Assembly: GCA_009778835.1 (NCBI GenBank)
Contig: WRFK01000090.1
Location: 1-6,484, forward strand
DNA: 6,484 nucleotides
Origin: Spirochaetaceae bacterium
GTDB taxonomy: Bacteria > Spirochaetota > Spirochaetia > CADAEX01
Reading direction: 5' to 3'
How positions within the stretch are numbered: the first letter of the stretch is position 1; each line of letters opens with the position of its first letter. Positions 1 through 5,134 of the stretch are shown here, one piece after another. A program made the position numbers and the translations under genes. The notes under the pieces are model-generated. The model saw only the letters and a program-made list of their open reading frames with translations. It was not told the origin of the DNA and did not search any database.

Positions 1-632
1 AGTTTTTGAGTAAAGTCTTTTTCTGTTGTAAGGCTGCGGATTTCTGCAAGGCTATTGCGAAATTTCTGTTTGTCAAACCGAGAGCAGCTTTGGCTTTGTG
101 CGACAATTTCTCCCTGGCGCAGCCATGCTGAAATTATGCCAACATCTTTTTTAGAATTTTCTGTTTTGCGGTAGATAACCTGTAATTCGCGAATCCATAT
201 TTTTTCCCATTGTGCCACAGATGCTACGGCAAAAAAATGTAGTATTGCTTTAAGTTTTTGTGTTTTTACATTGGATTTTTCTATCCACCCTCGTTTTGCC
301 ATTTCATTTACCGGAAAAATATCAAGCCAATGTAAATCTTCTTCTAATCGTTTTTTATCATCAAGCCGTGTTTTGTCTTCCTGATACTGCCTTTCAAGGT
401 TACTCCAGAAATGTGCAGGACGATTCAAAGTACGTTCAAGTCTTAATGCAGTTTCAGCTGTTATGGCTGATTTTGCCTTGATTATTTCGTTGATTGTTTT
501 TTTTGATAAACCTGTACGTTCTGCAAGAGAAGCTTGAGTAAGTCCTGCTTGTTCAAGATAATCTTCAAGAACTTCTCCTGGAGTAACCAGATAATCGGGA
601 GTATATTCATTTGCTGTTTGAAAGTTATTCAA
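1..632 (-). CDS. higA: HigA-type antitoxin with long C-terminal extension (ImmA/IrrE-fusion type), partial
   Basis: The frame is open from a TTG start at 632 to the left edge, giving 210 codons with no stop. Residues 15-75 form an XRE/HigA helix-turn-helix (LVTPGEVLEDYLEQAGLTQ, then ASLAERTGLSKKTINEII and TAETALRLERTL, ending RPAHFWSNLE). This DNA-binding domain represses the operon and neutralises the toxin. Residues 95-210 (EEDLHWLDIFP, KRGWI, AWLRQGEI, EIRSLTTEKD) match the linker found in HigA proteins fused to an ImmA/IrrE (M78) metallopeptidase domain. The expected HExxH motif would lie beyond the left edge and is not seen. TTG is preferred because it overlaps the toxin stop (TTGA), has AAAGGA just upstream, and gives a normal HigA N-terminus; the next in-frame Met is well past the HTH. 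The family assignment is confident; peptidase activity is inference. Confidence 0.85.
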   Translation of the reverse strand, partial: MNNFQTANEYTPDYLVTPGEVLEDYLEQAGLTQASLAERTGLSKKTINEIIKAKSAITAETALRLERTLNRPAHFWSNLERQYQEDKTRLDDKKRLEEDLHWLDIFPVNEMAKRGWIEKSNVKTQKLKAILHFFAVASVAQWEKIWIRELQVIYRKTENSKKDVGIISAWLRQGEIVAQSQSCSRFDKQKFRNSLAEIRSLTTEKDFTQK

Positions 633-970
633 TGTGTATCCTTTATTTCTAAAATAGTAATTGCTGTTACTTGCTTCCAGTCAAGTCCGCCATCGGGTTT
701 TCGTGGAACCGGAATATGATTTGGAACAAAAATGAGCCGATACGGGTGATCCAAATCAACTGATAACTGCCCTTTTCGGTTTCCTGTCAATTCGTGGCAT
801 CGCTCAGGAGGAGTTTTTGGGGGCCAAAAGTCATATAAACAAGATGCTGCCCTAAGTTCAGCCAGACGAATACAAATTTTATTTGCCCGGATCTCTCCAT
901 GAACTTTCTTAAGCTGTTTTTCCTCATTTAACTCTTTTTTTAACTTTTTACTCTTAAATGATATATCCAA
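629..970 (-). CDS. higB: HigB/RelE-family toxin (plasmid maintenance killer type)
   Basis: A complete 113-aa protein of usual family length. RelE/HigB toxins are mRNA-cleaving ribonucleases that act at the ribosome and are neutralised by the partner antitoxin. Recognisable parts are the N-terminal FKSKKLKKEL, RLAELRAASCLYD, the conserved core RCHELTGNRKGQLSVDL followed by DHPYRLIFVPN, then DGGLDWKQVTAITILEI. The basic and aromatic residues R57, H59, R65, H75, Y77 and R78 lie in this core. The start is TTG: an in-frame TGA at 985-983 blocks any longer form, the protein has no other Met, and GGGAGAGGA sits just upstream. The toxin gene comes before the antitoxin gene, as is typical of higBA, and the two overlap by the TTGA at 632-629, so translation is probably coupled. 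Confidence 0.88.
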   Translation of the reverse strand: MDISFKSKKLKKELNEEKQLKKVHGEIRANKICIRLAELRAASCLYDFWPPKTPPERCHELTGNRKGQLSVDLDHPYRLIFVPNHIPVPRKPDGGLDWKQVTAITILEIKDTH

Positions 971-986
971 ATCCTCTCCCTGTCAA

Positions 987-1015
987 TATATATTAACCCA
1001 AAGGGTTAATATATA
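987..1015. promoter_or_regulatory. Perfect 13-bp inverted repeat, probable HigA operator
   Basis: The arms TATATATTAACCC (987-999) and GGGTTAATATATA (1003-1015) are exact reverse complements with an AAA spacer. The repeat lies 17 bp upstream of the toxin start, where autoregulated toxin-antitoxin operons carry the site bound by the antitoxin HTH. The repeat is seen directly; binding by HigA is inferred. Confidence 0.7.
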
Positions 1016-1018
1016 CAA
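990..1018 (-). promoter_or_regulatory. Candidate sigma-70 promoter of higBA
   Basis: On the minus strand, TTGTAT (1018-1013), a 17-nt spacer and TAATAT (995-990) make a fair promoter whose spacer is the operator repeat, so repressor binding would exclude RNA polymerase. It leaves a leader of only about 13 nt. A second option with a longer leader is TTGCAT, 17 nt, TGTATA just upstream (about 1041-1013). Confidence 0.4.
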
Positions 1019-1239
1019 GTATGTTGTATTTGATATGCAAAAAAGCAATCAGATAAAATTCTTTTTGTAAGCACATGGATTGAAGCAAGTATTTTAAGGA
1101 AAGAGAAATATTATACATATTTTTCAATACAACTTTTACCAAATTAAAACTGCTTCAATTGCATATTTGCTTTCCATATAATTATTATTTGTTTAAAAAA
1201 AATATTTGGCTATTAAAAATCAGAAAAAAATGAAAAAAT
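1016..1239. other. AT-rich intergenic stretch without a gene
   Basis: No credible reading frame on either strand. The only structure noted is a pair of 9-bp arms, ATTGAAGCA (1079-1087) and TGCTTCAAT (1151-1159), about 63 bp apart, which could be chance in such AT-rich DNA. Confidence 0.5.
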
Positions 1240-1268
1240 TTGGAAAAAAATATATATTTAATTATATT
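1240..1268 (+). promoter_or_regulatory. Promoter of the decayed small membrane-protein gene
   Basis: TTGGAA (1240-1245), 17 nt, TATATT (1263-1268). The -10 region and the bases after it (TATATTATAAATAGA) are identical to those before the intact 209-aa paralogue on the opposite strand (its -10 is 2663-2658), so the promoter was duplicated with the gene. Confidence 0.5.
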
Positions 1269-1296
1269 ATAAATAGATTTTTAAAGGAGATAATTA

Positions 1297-1552
1297 ATGT
1301 CTTGCTTCACTTTTAGCTGGTGCTGCTGCAAAGATATTAGTGCTAAATGAGCTGAATTCGGTAGAATAAAAAAGAGAAGAAATTTTACGATAAAAATTCA
1401 GAATTTTCAGCTAAACAGATAATAATTATGTATGTATAGGATTTAGCATTGGACTAATAGCTATTATCTATATTGCTCTGCAGGTAATACCATCAGCAAT
1501 TATTACCATCATTTCTTGCTCCTGCTTACTAATCAATTCTAATACATTCTAA
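1297..1552 (+). pseudogene. Frameshifted copy of the MSLxHxLxGAAA small membrane-protein gene
   Basis: A ribosome binding site (AAAGGAGA) and ATG at 1297 precede a sequence that, read across several frames, matches the intact 79-aa gene at 1737-1976. The pieces are MS, then LLHF, LLAGAAAKIL, then KKFYDKNSEFSAKQ (compare RKFFVDIPDDSFSARR), then a hydrophobic end GFSIGLIAIIYIALQVIPSA (compare FVPSAIIAIF). At least four frame changes are needed; the first two look like single T losses near 1302 and in the T-run at 1311-1314. No single frame gives a useful product, so the copy is most likely dead, although promoter and ribosome binding site remain good. The product of the family is unknown; it looks like a one-helix membrane protein. 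Confidence 0.75.
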
Positions 1553-1565
1553 TACATTCTAATCA
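1536..1565. repeat. Short tandem repeat, 10-bp unit, nearly 3 copies
   Basis: The unit ATTCTAATAC occurs at 1536 and 1546, with a third copy from 1556 that is cut short (ATTCTAAT). It overlaps the end of the pseudogene and lies just before the tRNA-like sequence. This looks like replication slippage. Confidence 0.6.
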
Positions 1566-1569
1566 TACT

Positions 1570-1639
1570 AATAGGATAGCGCGTGTAAAACAGTAGACTG
1601 AAAATCTACGTGTCTGTAGTTCAATGCCGCGTTCTGTGC
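1570..1639 (+). tRNA. tRNA-Phe (GAA)-like sequence, probably a degenerate remnant
   Basis: The anticodon arm is intact: stem GTAGA/TCTAC around loop CTGAAAA, anticodon GAA. It is followed by a normal variable loop GTGTC and a T-loop TTCAATG that keeps the conserved G53, TTC, A58 and C61. The T-stem (TGTAG/CCGCG) needs two G-U pairs and has one A-C mismatch. An acceptor stem AATAGGA/TTCTGTG can form at six of seven positions, including wobbles. The D-arm is about three bases short: it lacks the GG of the D-loop and a 3' strand able to pair with GCGC. No CCA is encoded. These defects suggest a tRNA pseudogene or fragment rather than a working tRNA. Confidence 0.45.
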
Positions 1640-1736
1640 AGGCACTTGCTCTTGTCCTAAAGATAACTATTGTCTTTTGAGTATCTGATAGTACAGAGGA
1701 TTTGTGGCCTAAAACCTATCCTCATTGAAATATGCA

Positions 1737-1976
1737 TTATGAATAAAATAATTTAATTATAAATATGGCAATAATAGCTGAAGGAACAAATATTGCAGCA
1801 CAAAATAAAAAAATATAAGTTTTTGGTCTTCTTGCTGAAAAACTATCATCTGGAATATCTACAAAAAACTTACGACCATAGGGATCTTCATAATGAGATT
1901 TTTCTGTTGTATCTGGATTATTAGACGTTAGTATCTTCGCAGCAGCAGCTCCAGCTAAAAAATGAAGTAAAGACAT
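1737..1976 (-). CDS. Small single-helix membrane protein, MSLLHFLAGAAAAKIL family
   Basis: The product is not recognised. The 79-aa protein has three parts: a hydrophobic, small-residue N-terminus (MSLLHFLAGAAAAKIL, residues 1-16), a polar middle (17-51, with PDTTEKSHYEDPYGRKFF and SFSARRPK), and one membrane helix (about 53-75). The frame stays open upstream to 2033, but the true start is the ATG at 1976: it has AAAAGGAGA at the usual distance and begins exactly where similarity to the 209-aa neighbour and the pseudogene at 1297 begins. It lies 26 bp after the 209-aa gene on the same strand, so the two probably share a transcript. RRPK before the helix suggests a cytoplasmic N-terminal part by the positive-inside rule. 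The N-terminal segment could be a membrane-associated helix or a recognition tag; this is inference. Confidence 0.75.
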   Translation of the reverse strand: MSLLHFLAGAAAAKILTSNNPDTTEKSHYEDPYGRKFFVDIPDDSFSARRPKTYIFLFCAAIFVPSAIIAIFIIKLFYS

Positions 1977-2002
1977 TTGTATCTCCTTTTTGAATCTATT
2001 TT

Positions 2003-2632
2003 TTATAAAAGGAACAAAAAATAAAACATCCATTCTATTATAAATAATAATAAATAACCTACAGAAACAAATAATATTATATGAAAATATCCCGTAGCAC
2101 TGAAATTAAAACCAACTTTTGACTGTATTTCTTTAATAAGAATTGCAAAAGAGTCGTATAATAAAATAAAGTTAACAGCCCAAATTGTGCAATAAAGCCA
2201 TTTTATAAACGATCCTAGGAAAAATCCTGTTATAAATATTGCTAAAGAAATTAAACAAAAAATAATAAAAAGAGTAAAAGTATTTTTTTCATATTTTACA
2301 AGAGGTTTTAATAATATTCTAATTAAAATACATGAAGAAATAATTGACATAACTATTGCTAATATAGGATATGAATATGCTTCTTTAAAAAAGATAAGAT
2401 AGATTGAAACAGTAAGTTGAATCCAAAATAGCACAAAACCAAACAACCTATTAGCAAGTGTATTAGCAAATGCTTTTTCTATATTCTTTTCAACTTCTTT
2501 CTTTGTTTTTATATTATCTTCTTCACTTAATTTTTCAAGTATATCATCTATTTCTTCATCCTTTTTATCCGGTGTTTTAGCTGCCAGTACCTTTAAAGCA
2601 GCAGCTCCAACTAAAATATGAAATAAAGACAT
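2003..2632 (-). CDS. Multi-spanning membrane protein with MSLFHILVGAAALKVL N-terminus, function unknown
   Basis: The product is not recognised. The 209-aa protein opens with the hydrophobic segment MSLFHILVGAAALKVL (1-16), shared with the 79-aa neighbour. A highly charged, probably coiled-coil stretch follows (about 20-57, DKKDEEIDDILEKLSEED then IKTKKEVEKNIEKAF). The rest is about five membrane helices (roughly 64-82, 88-108, 118-140, 143-166, 181-205). The ATG at 2632 has AAAAAGGAGA upstream and a good promoter. At DNA level the ribosome binding site and first 16 or so codons closely match the 79-aa gene, after which the two proteins are unrelated apart from being membrane-bound. Base composition is extremely AT-rich even for this window, which fits an acquired gene. 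Confidence 0.75.
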   Translation of the reverse strand: MSLFHILVGAAALKVLAAKTPDKKDEEIDDILEKLSEEDNIKTKKEVEKNIEKAFANTLANRLFGFVLFWIQLTVSIYLIFFKEAYSYPILAIVMSIISSCILIRILLKPLVKYEKNTFTLFIIFCLISLAIFITGFFLGSFIKWLYCTIWAVNFILLYDSFAILIKEIQSKVGFNFSATGYFHIILFVSVGYLLLFIIEWMFYFLFLL

Positions 2633-2657
2633 TTGTGTCTCCTTTTTGTCTATTTAT

Positions 2658-2686
2658 AATATAAGCAAAAAATGGTTTTATTTCAA
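2658..2686 (-). promoter_or_regulatory. Promoter of the two small membrane-protein genes
   Basis: On the minus strand TTGAAA (2686-2681), 17 nt, TATATT (2663-2658). Transcription would start near 2651, giving an ~18-nt leader that holds the AAAAAGGAGA ribosome binding site. Part of the element is identical to the one before the pseudogene at 1297. Confidence 0.6.
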
Positions 2687-2710
2687 ATTTCTTTGGTTTC
2701 TAAATCGTGT

Positions 2711-2718
2711 GCTATAAT
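2711..2718 (+). promoter_or_regulatory. Extended -10 promoter facing right
   Basis: A consensus TATAAT (2713-2718) is preceded by TG one base upstream (TGCTATAAT), the extended -10 form that tolerates a weak -35; only TCTTTG (2690-2695) is available there. It diverges from the promoter at 2686-2658, and the first structure downstream is a terminator 20 bp away. Confidence 0.5.
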
Positions 2719-2737
2719 TAATGAAAAAATTATGTGA

Positions 2738-2771
2738 GGGCTGTCTTATAATAATGGCAGCCCTTTTTTTT
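2738..2771 (+). terminator. Strong intrinsic terminator
   Basis: The stem GGGCTGTC (2738-2745) pairs with GGCAGCCC (2756-2763), with one G-U pair and a 10-nt loop, and is followed by eight T. In the reverse direction the T-run is displaced from the stem, so it works mainly for rightward transcription. Confidence 0.85.
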
Positions 2772-2839
2772 ACCTATCCTTATTTAAAATTAATACAAAT
2801 TATCTTTTTTATATCAAATAAATTACAAATACCAACCTA

Positions 2840-2869
2840 TTGACTAAATAATAAAAATCATGATATTAA
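2840..2869 (+). promoter_or_regulatory. Candidate promoter of the lytic transglycosylase gene
   Basis: TTGACT (2840-2845) with TATTAA at an 18-nt spacing (2864-2869). It would give a leader of about 130 nt before the start at 3006. The match is moderate, and AT-rich DNA produces such hits by chance. Confidence 0.35.
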
Positions 2870-2952
2870 AAAGCCCTTGAAATTGCTTATTGGCAACTCA
2901 ACAGAATTGTATAAAAAGAGCCAAAAAGCCAAAACAAGCTGCTATTAAACTG

Positions 2953-3000
2953 GGAGGAATATGACCTGCTGCTAACTTGTTGCAGGAATAATAATTTTTT
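2953..3000 (+). promoter_or_regulatory. Leader with strong ribosome binding site, four-codon ORF and hairpin
   Basis: GGAGG (2953-2957) precedes ATG (2961) and a tiny frame, MTCC, ending in TAA (2973). CCTGC (2965-2969) can pair with GCAGG (2982-2986), and AT-rich DNA ending in six T follows. The layout recalls a translational or attenuation leader for the gene at 3006, which itself has a poor ribosome binding site. The parts are visible; the function is speculative. Confidence 0.25.
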
Positions 3001-3005
3001 GTGAT

Positions 3006-3539
3006 ATGGTTTTGAATTATAATTATAAAGTATTTATTTTGTTTTTTACATTTCTGCTTTTTCCAATTCTTTTATTTTTTGTAAAAAACGAAAAAATAGA
3101 TGAGAGAAAATATTTTGATGTTCCGCTGGAAGAAACAATACAGGATACGTTAATCGATTTATGCGCAGCGTATGAAGTGGATCCTGTCCTGATTTTATCT
3201 GTTATCAAGCACGAAAGTGAATTTATAGCTAACTCAATAAATAAAAACAACAGGAATGGGACTATTGATTATGGCTTAATGCAGATAAATAATATAAATC
3301 ATGATAAATTAAAAAAAGAATTAGAAATTACTGATTTTTTAAATCCTGAACAAAATATCCATGCCGGAATATATATACTTAGTGAGTATTTAAAAAAATA
3401 TGAATTACACGAGGCTTTGATCTGTTACAATATGGGAGAACGCGGATTTAAAGAGCTTTCTGCAAAGGGAATAAAATCAACAGGTTACAGCAGAAAAATA
3501 ACCGAAATAATGCAAACTATAAAGTATAAAAACGCATAA
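3006..3539 (+). CDS. Membrane-anchored lytic transglycosylase (SLT, goose-lysozyme-like fold)
   Basis: A 177-aa protein expected to cleave the glycan strands of peptidoglycan between MurNAc and GlcNAc outside the membrane. Residues 9-26 are a strong hydrophobic helix after a short polar start, with no clear signal-peptidase site, so it is probably an N-terminal anchor. The SLT domain covers about 45-165. Its motifs appear in order: DPVLILSVIKHESEF with catalytic Glu at about E70, DYGLMQIN (88-95), LNPEQNIHAGIYILSEYL, and ALICYNMG. The catalytic set is complete. The ATG at 3006 is the only reasonable start near the anchor, although AGGA is 17 nt upstream, farther than usual. The gene stands alone, convergent with the DHH gene, so it may serve cell-wall remodelling or envelope penetration; a phage or conjugation link cannot be shown here. 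Confidence 0.85.
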   Translation: MVLNYNYKVFILFFTFLLFPILLFFVKNEKIDERKYFDVPLEETIQDTLIDLCAAYEVDPVLILSVIKHESEFIANSINKNNRNGTIDYGLMQINNINHDKLKKELEITDFLNPEQNIHAGIYILSEYLKKYELHEALICYNMGERGFKELSAKGIKSTGYSRKITEIMQTIKYKNA

Positions 3540-3546
3540 TACCAGC

Positions 3547-3570
3547 AAAAAAAATTATAGCCTCATGCTA
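3547..3570 (-). terminator. Weak possible terminator after the DHH gene
   Basis: On the minus strand TAGC/GCTA (3570-3567 with 3561-3558) around a 5-nt loop, then TAA and eight T. The stem is only 4 bp, so this is marginal. It lies between the two convergent genes, where a terminator is expected. Confidence 0.25.
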
Positions 3571-3592
3571 AAAAATAGAGTTGCTCCAAAAC

Positions 3593-4603
3593 TTATTTGT
3601 CGCCGGAGGTAAGGCACTTCTCGTAGAACGCAATAGCCCGGTGTTTAATAAAAGTATCTAACCCACGGGAAGGCTTTAGATTTTCTTTTGGTATAAACCC
3701 GCCTGCCATATTATCGTGACCGCCGCCAACTCCAAAGCCTTCCACCAGATATCTCACCAGATTGTTGGCTTTTACTTTTTGGCAGGTACTCCTGATCGAT
3801 AGTTTTATTCCATTTTCCCGGACAGCGTATGCAACTACGACTTCTATCCCTGCCACACTAATAACAATATCTCCTGCAGCTCCAAGAAGAGAATCATTTA
3901 CATTTTTAAGACGCAGAAACGCAAGCTCATCGTATGTTTCTACTGTTTTAAAAGCTTCCGCATATAGATCCAGATCATTAATGGAAAGTTCGTTACCCTT
4001 GAGCTCCACAATCATATCGATGTCGGAAATATTATAAAGCCGGTAGAACATATTGATATCAAAATCCGAAGCGCCTCTGGTAAGGTTATCTGTATCCATA
4101 AAGATTCCGTAAAGAAGAGCAGTGGCAATTATCCTGGGAGGCTCAATGTTGTTTTCAAAAAACCAATCTGCAATGATGGCGCTGCAGCTTCCCACATTGG
4201 GGCGTATATCCATAAAACGATAACCCATATCACCTTTGAATTCATGATGATCAATCGCAGCTACTTCATCGGTTGGGAGGTCGGTGGTGTTGGAATTGCC
4301 TTTTTGGGTATCGATCAGCACTGCCCAGTCCTCTGTTCCCAGAGTCAAAGCTTCTGAAGCATGGATAATTGGAACCTTAAACATTTCAAGCATCTTGAGG
4401 GAATTGGCTTTTTCAATCTCCTGATCATAAACAATGGCGAGTTTTTTTATCCCCCGCTGAGAAAGTAGGTAGTACAGGCCAAGGCTGGAAGCAATAGCAT
4501 CCGGATCCGGCACATTATGGGGCTGAATAAATACTTCATCCGGCGCCTCTTTAAGGATATCCACCAGTTTGTCGAGTTTTGTCTGATTCATAAAGTAAAG
4601 CAT
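3593..4603 (-). CDS. DHH/DHHA1-family phosphoesterase (NrnA-like)
   Basis: A 336-aa protein of usual length for bacterial DHH-DHHA1 proteins, which hydrolyse nanoRNAs, cyclic-dinucleotide breakdown products or pAp in the cytoplasm with Mn2+. The metal motifs are complete: HNVPDPDA (29-36), VLIDTQ with Asp98, AAIDHHEF with DHH at 118-120, and GIFMDTDN with Asp170. The C-terminal DHHA1 domain carries EGFGVGGGHDNMAGG, with GGGH at 293-296 binding substrate. ATG at 4603 or the ATG four codons later (MNQTK) could be the start; neither has a recognisable ribosome binding site. Base composition is visibly more GC-rich than everything around it, suggesting a resident core gene flanked by acquired AT-rich DNA. 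The exact substrate cannot be told from sequence. Confidence 0.92.
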   Translation of the reverse strand: MLYFMNQTKLDKLVDILKEAPDEVFIQPHNVPDPDAIASSLGLYYLLSQRGIKKLAIVYDQEIEKANSLKMLEMFKVPIIHASEALTLGTEDWAVLIDTQKGNSNTTDLPTDEVAAIDHHEFKGDMGYRFMDIRPNVGSCSAIIADWFFENNIEPPRIIATALLYGIFMDTDNLTRGASDFDINMFYRLYNISDIDMIVELKGNELSINDLDLYAEAFKTVETYDELAFLRLKNVNDSLLGAAGDIVISVAGIEVVVAYAVRENGIKLSIRSTCQKVKANNLVRYLVEGFGVGGGHDNMAGGFIPKENLKPSRGLDTFIKHRAIAFYEKCLTSGDK

Positions 4604-4655
4604 AGCACAAGAATAATAAAAAAACTATGAACAGGAAAAATATTTTAAATAATAC

Positions 4656-4684
4656 TTGACAGTCGTAGTACTATGATATATGGT
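4656..4684 (+). promoter_or_regulatory. Promoter of the padR operon
   Basis: A consensus -35 TTGACA (4656-4661), 17-nt spacer and TATGGT (4679-4684). The transcript would start near 4691 and carry a leader of about 105 nt before the PadR start. Confidence 0.6.
4664..4675. promoter_or_regulatory. Palindrome in the promoter spacer, likely PadR operator
   Basis: CGTAGTACTATG is a 12-bp dyad centred on AGTACT, broken only at one symmetric pair of positions. It lies between the -35 and -10 elements. PadR regulators commonly repress their own promoter through a dyad, so self-repression is the natural reading; binding is inferred. Confidence 0.45.
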
Positions 4685-4701
4685 ATATTATGACAATCAG
4701 T

Positions 4702-4777
4702 ATATCGATCCCAAAGCAAGTTTTTTATTATGCGCAAATGGTTGGGAGTTTCTTACCGGTAGGCGGGGACAAGATAT
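4702..4777 (+). promoter_or_regulatory. Structured 5' leader resembling part of a purine riboswitch
   Basis: The stretch ATGGTTGGGAGTTTCTTACC (4738-4757) closely resembles the P2/J2-3 part of purine riboswitches, which reads ATGGTTTGGGAGTTTCTACC in the add riboswitch, from memory. CCCAA (4710-4714) can pair with TTGGG (4742-4746) as P2, and ATATC (4702-4706) with GATAT (4773-4777) as P1. Against this, the P2 loop is about 27 nt rather than 7, no proper P3 or conserved L3 is visible, and P1 is short. It may be a decayed or variant element, or coincidence. Confidence 0.25.
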
Positions 4778-4795
4778 TTAAAAAGAGGTGATATT

Positions 4796-5134
4796 ATGGA
4801 TGCGAAATTATCATCAGATCTGTTGCGGGGACATACAGATACAATTGTCCTTGGGATACTTTGGAAAGGAGACAAATATGGATTTGAAATTTATAAAACG
4901 ATCCTCGAAAAAACAGATGAAGAATATGAGCTAAAAGAAACAACTTTATATTCAAGTTATAAGCGGCTTGAGGCAGAGGGATATATTTCAGCCTATTGGG
5001 GCGATGAAACTCTGGGAGGCAGGCGTAAATATTATCATATTACAGAAAAAGGAAAAAAATTATATATGCAAAATAAAAAAGATTGGGCATTTACACAAAG
5101 AATTCTTAATAATCTTTTGGAGGAACAGAGATGA
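4796..5134 (+). CDS. PadR-family transcriptional regulator
   Basis: A 112-aa protein of the short PadR type, a winged-helix repressor that usually controls a neighbouring membrane protein or exporter gene. The N-terminal part SSDLLRGHTDTIVLGIL leads into KYGFEIYKTI. The recognition helix is about 46-62 (LKETTLYSSYKRLEAEGYI) and the wing 69-86 (GDETLGGRRKYYHITEKG), the most characteristic PadR signature. The C-terminal helix (to 112) would dimerise. The ATG has AGAGGTGAT six bases upstream. Its stop overlaps the next start (ATGA at 5131-5134), so the two genes are translationally coupled. The palindrome in its promoter fits self-repression. Confidence 0.92.
   Translation: MDAKLSSDLLRGHTDTIVLGILWKGDKYGFEIYKTILEKTDEEYELKETTLYSSYKRLEAEGYISAYWGDETLGGRRKYYHITEKGKKLYMQNKKDWAFTQRILNNLLEEQR

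Noticed and set aside
260..719. Plus-strand open frames over the toxin-antitoxin genes (260-481 and 534-719).
   Set aside because: They are antisense to well-supported higA and higB, have no ribosome binding site, and resemble no known protein.
1079..1159. Pair of short inverted arms considered as ends of a small mobile element.
   Set aside because: Arms are only 9 bp, no target-site duplication is visible, and nothing recognisable lies between them.
1696..1723. GAGGAT/ATCCTC inverted repeat just after the 79-aa gene, considered as a terminator.
   Set aside because: The loop is 16 nt and no T-run follows in either direction.
1977..2033. Upstream extension of the 79-aa gene to an ATG at 2033.
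   Set aside because: The extension runs through the ribosome binding site and into the end of the neighbouring gene; family similarity starts exactly at the ATG at 1976.
3023..3250. Minus-strand 75-codon frame within the transglycosylase gene.
   Set aside because: Antisense shadow of a gene with a complete catalytic motif set.
3762..4037. Plus-strand 91-codon frame within the DHH gene.
   Set aside because: Antisense shadow of a strongly conserved gene; composition is low-complexity Ser/Thr-rich as expected from a reversed frame.
4738..4770. Cyclic-di-GMP-I riboswitch suggested by CCGGTAGGCGGGG.
   Set aside because: The other conserved blocks of that aptamer are absent; the similarity is limited to this short G-rich tail.
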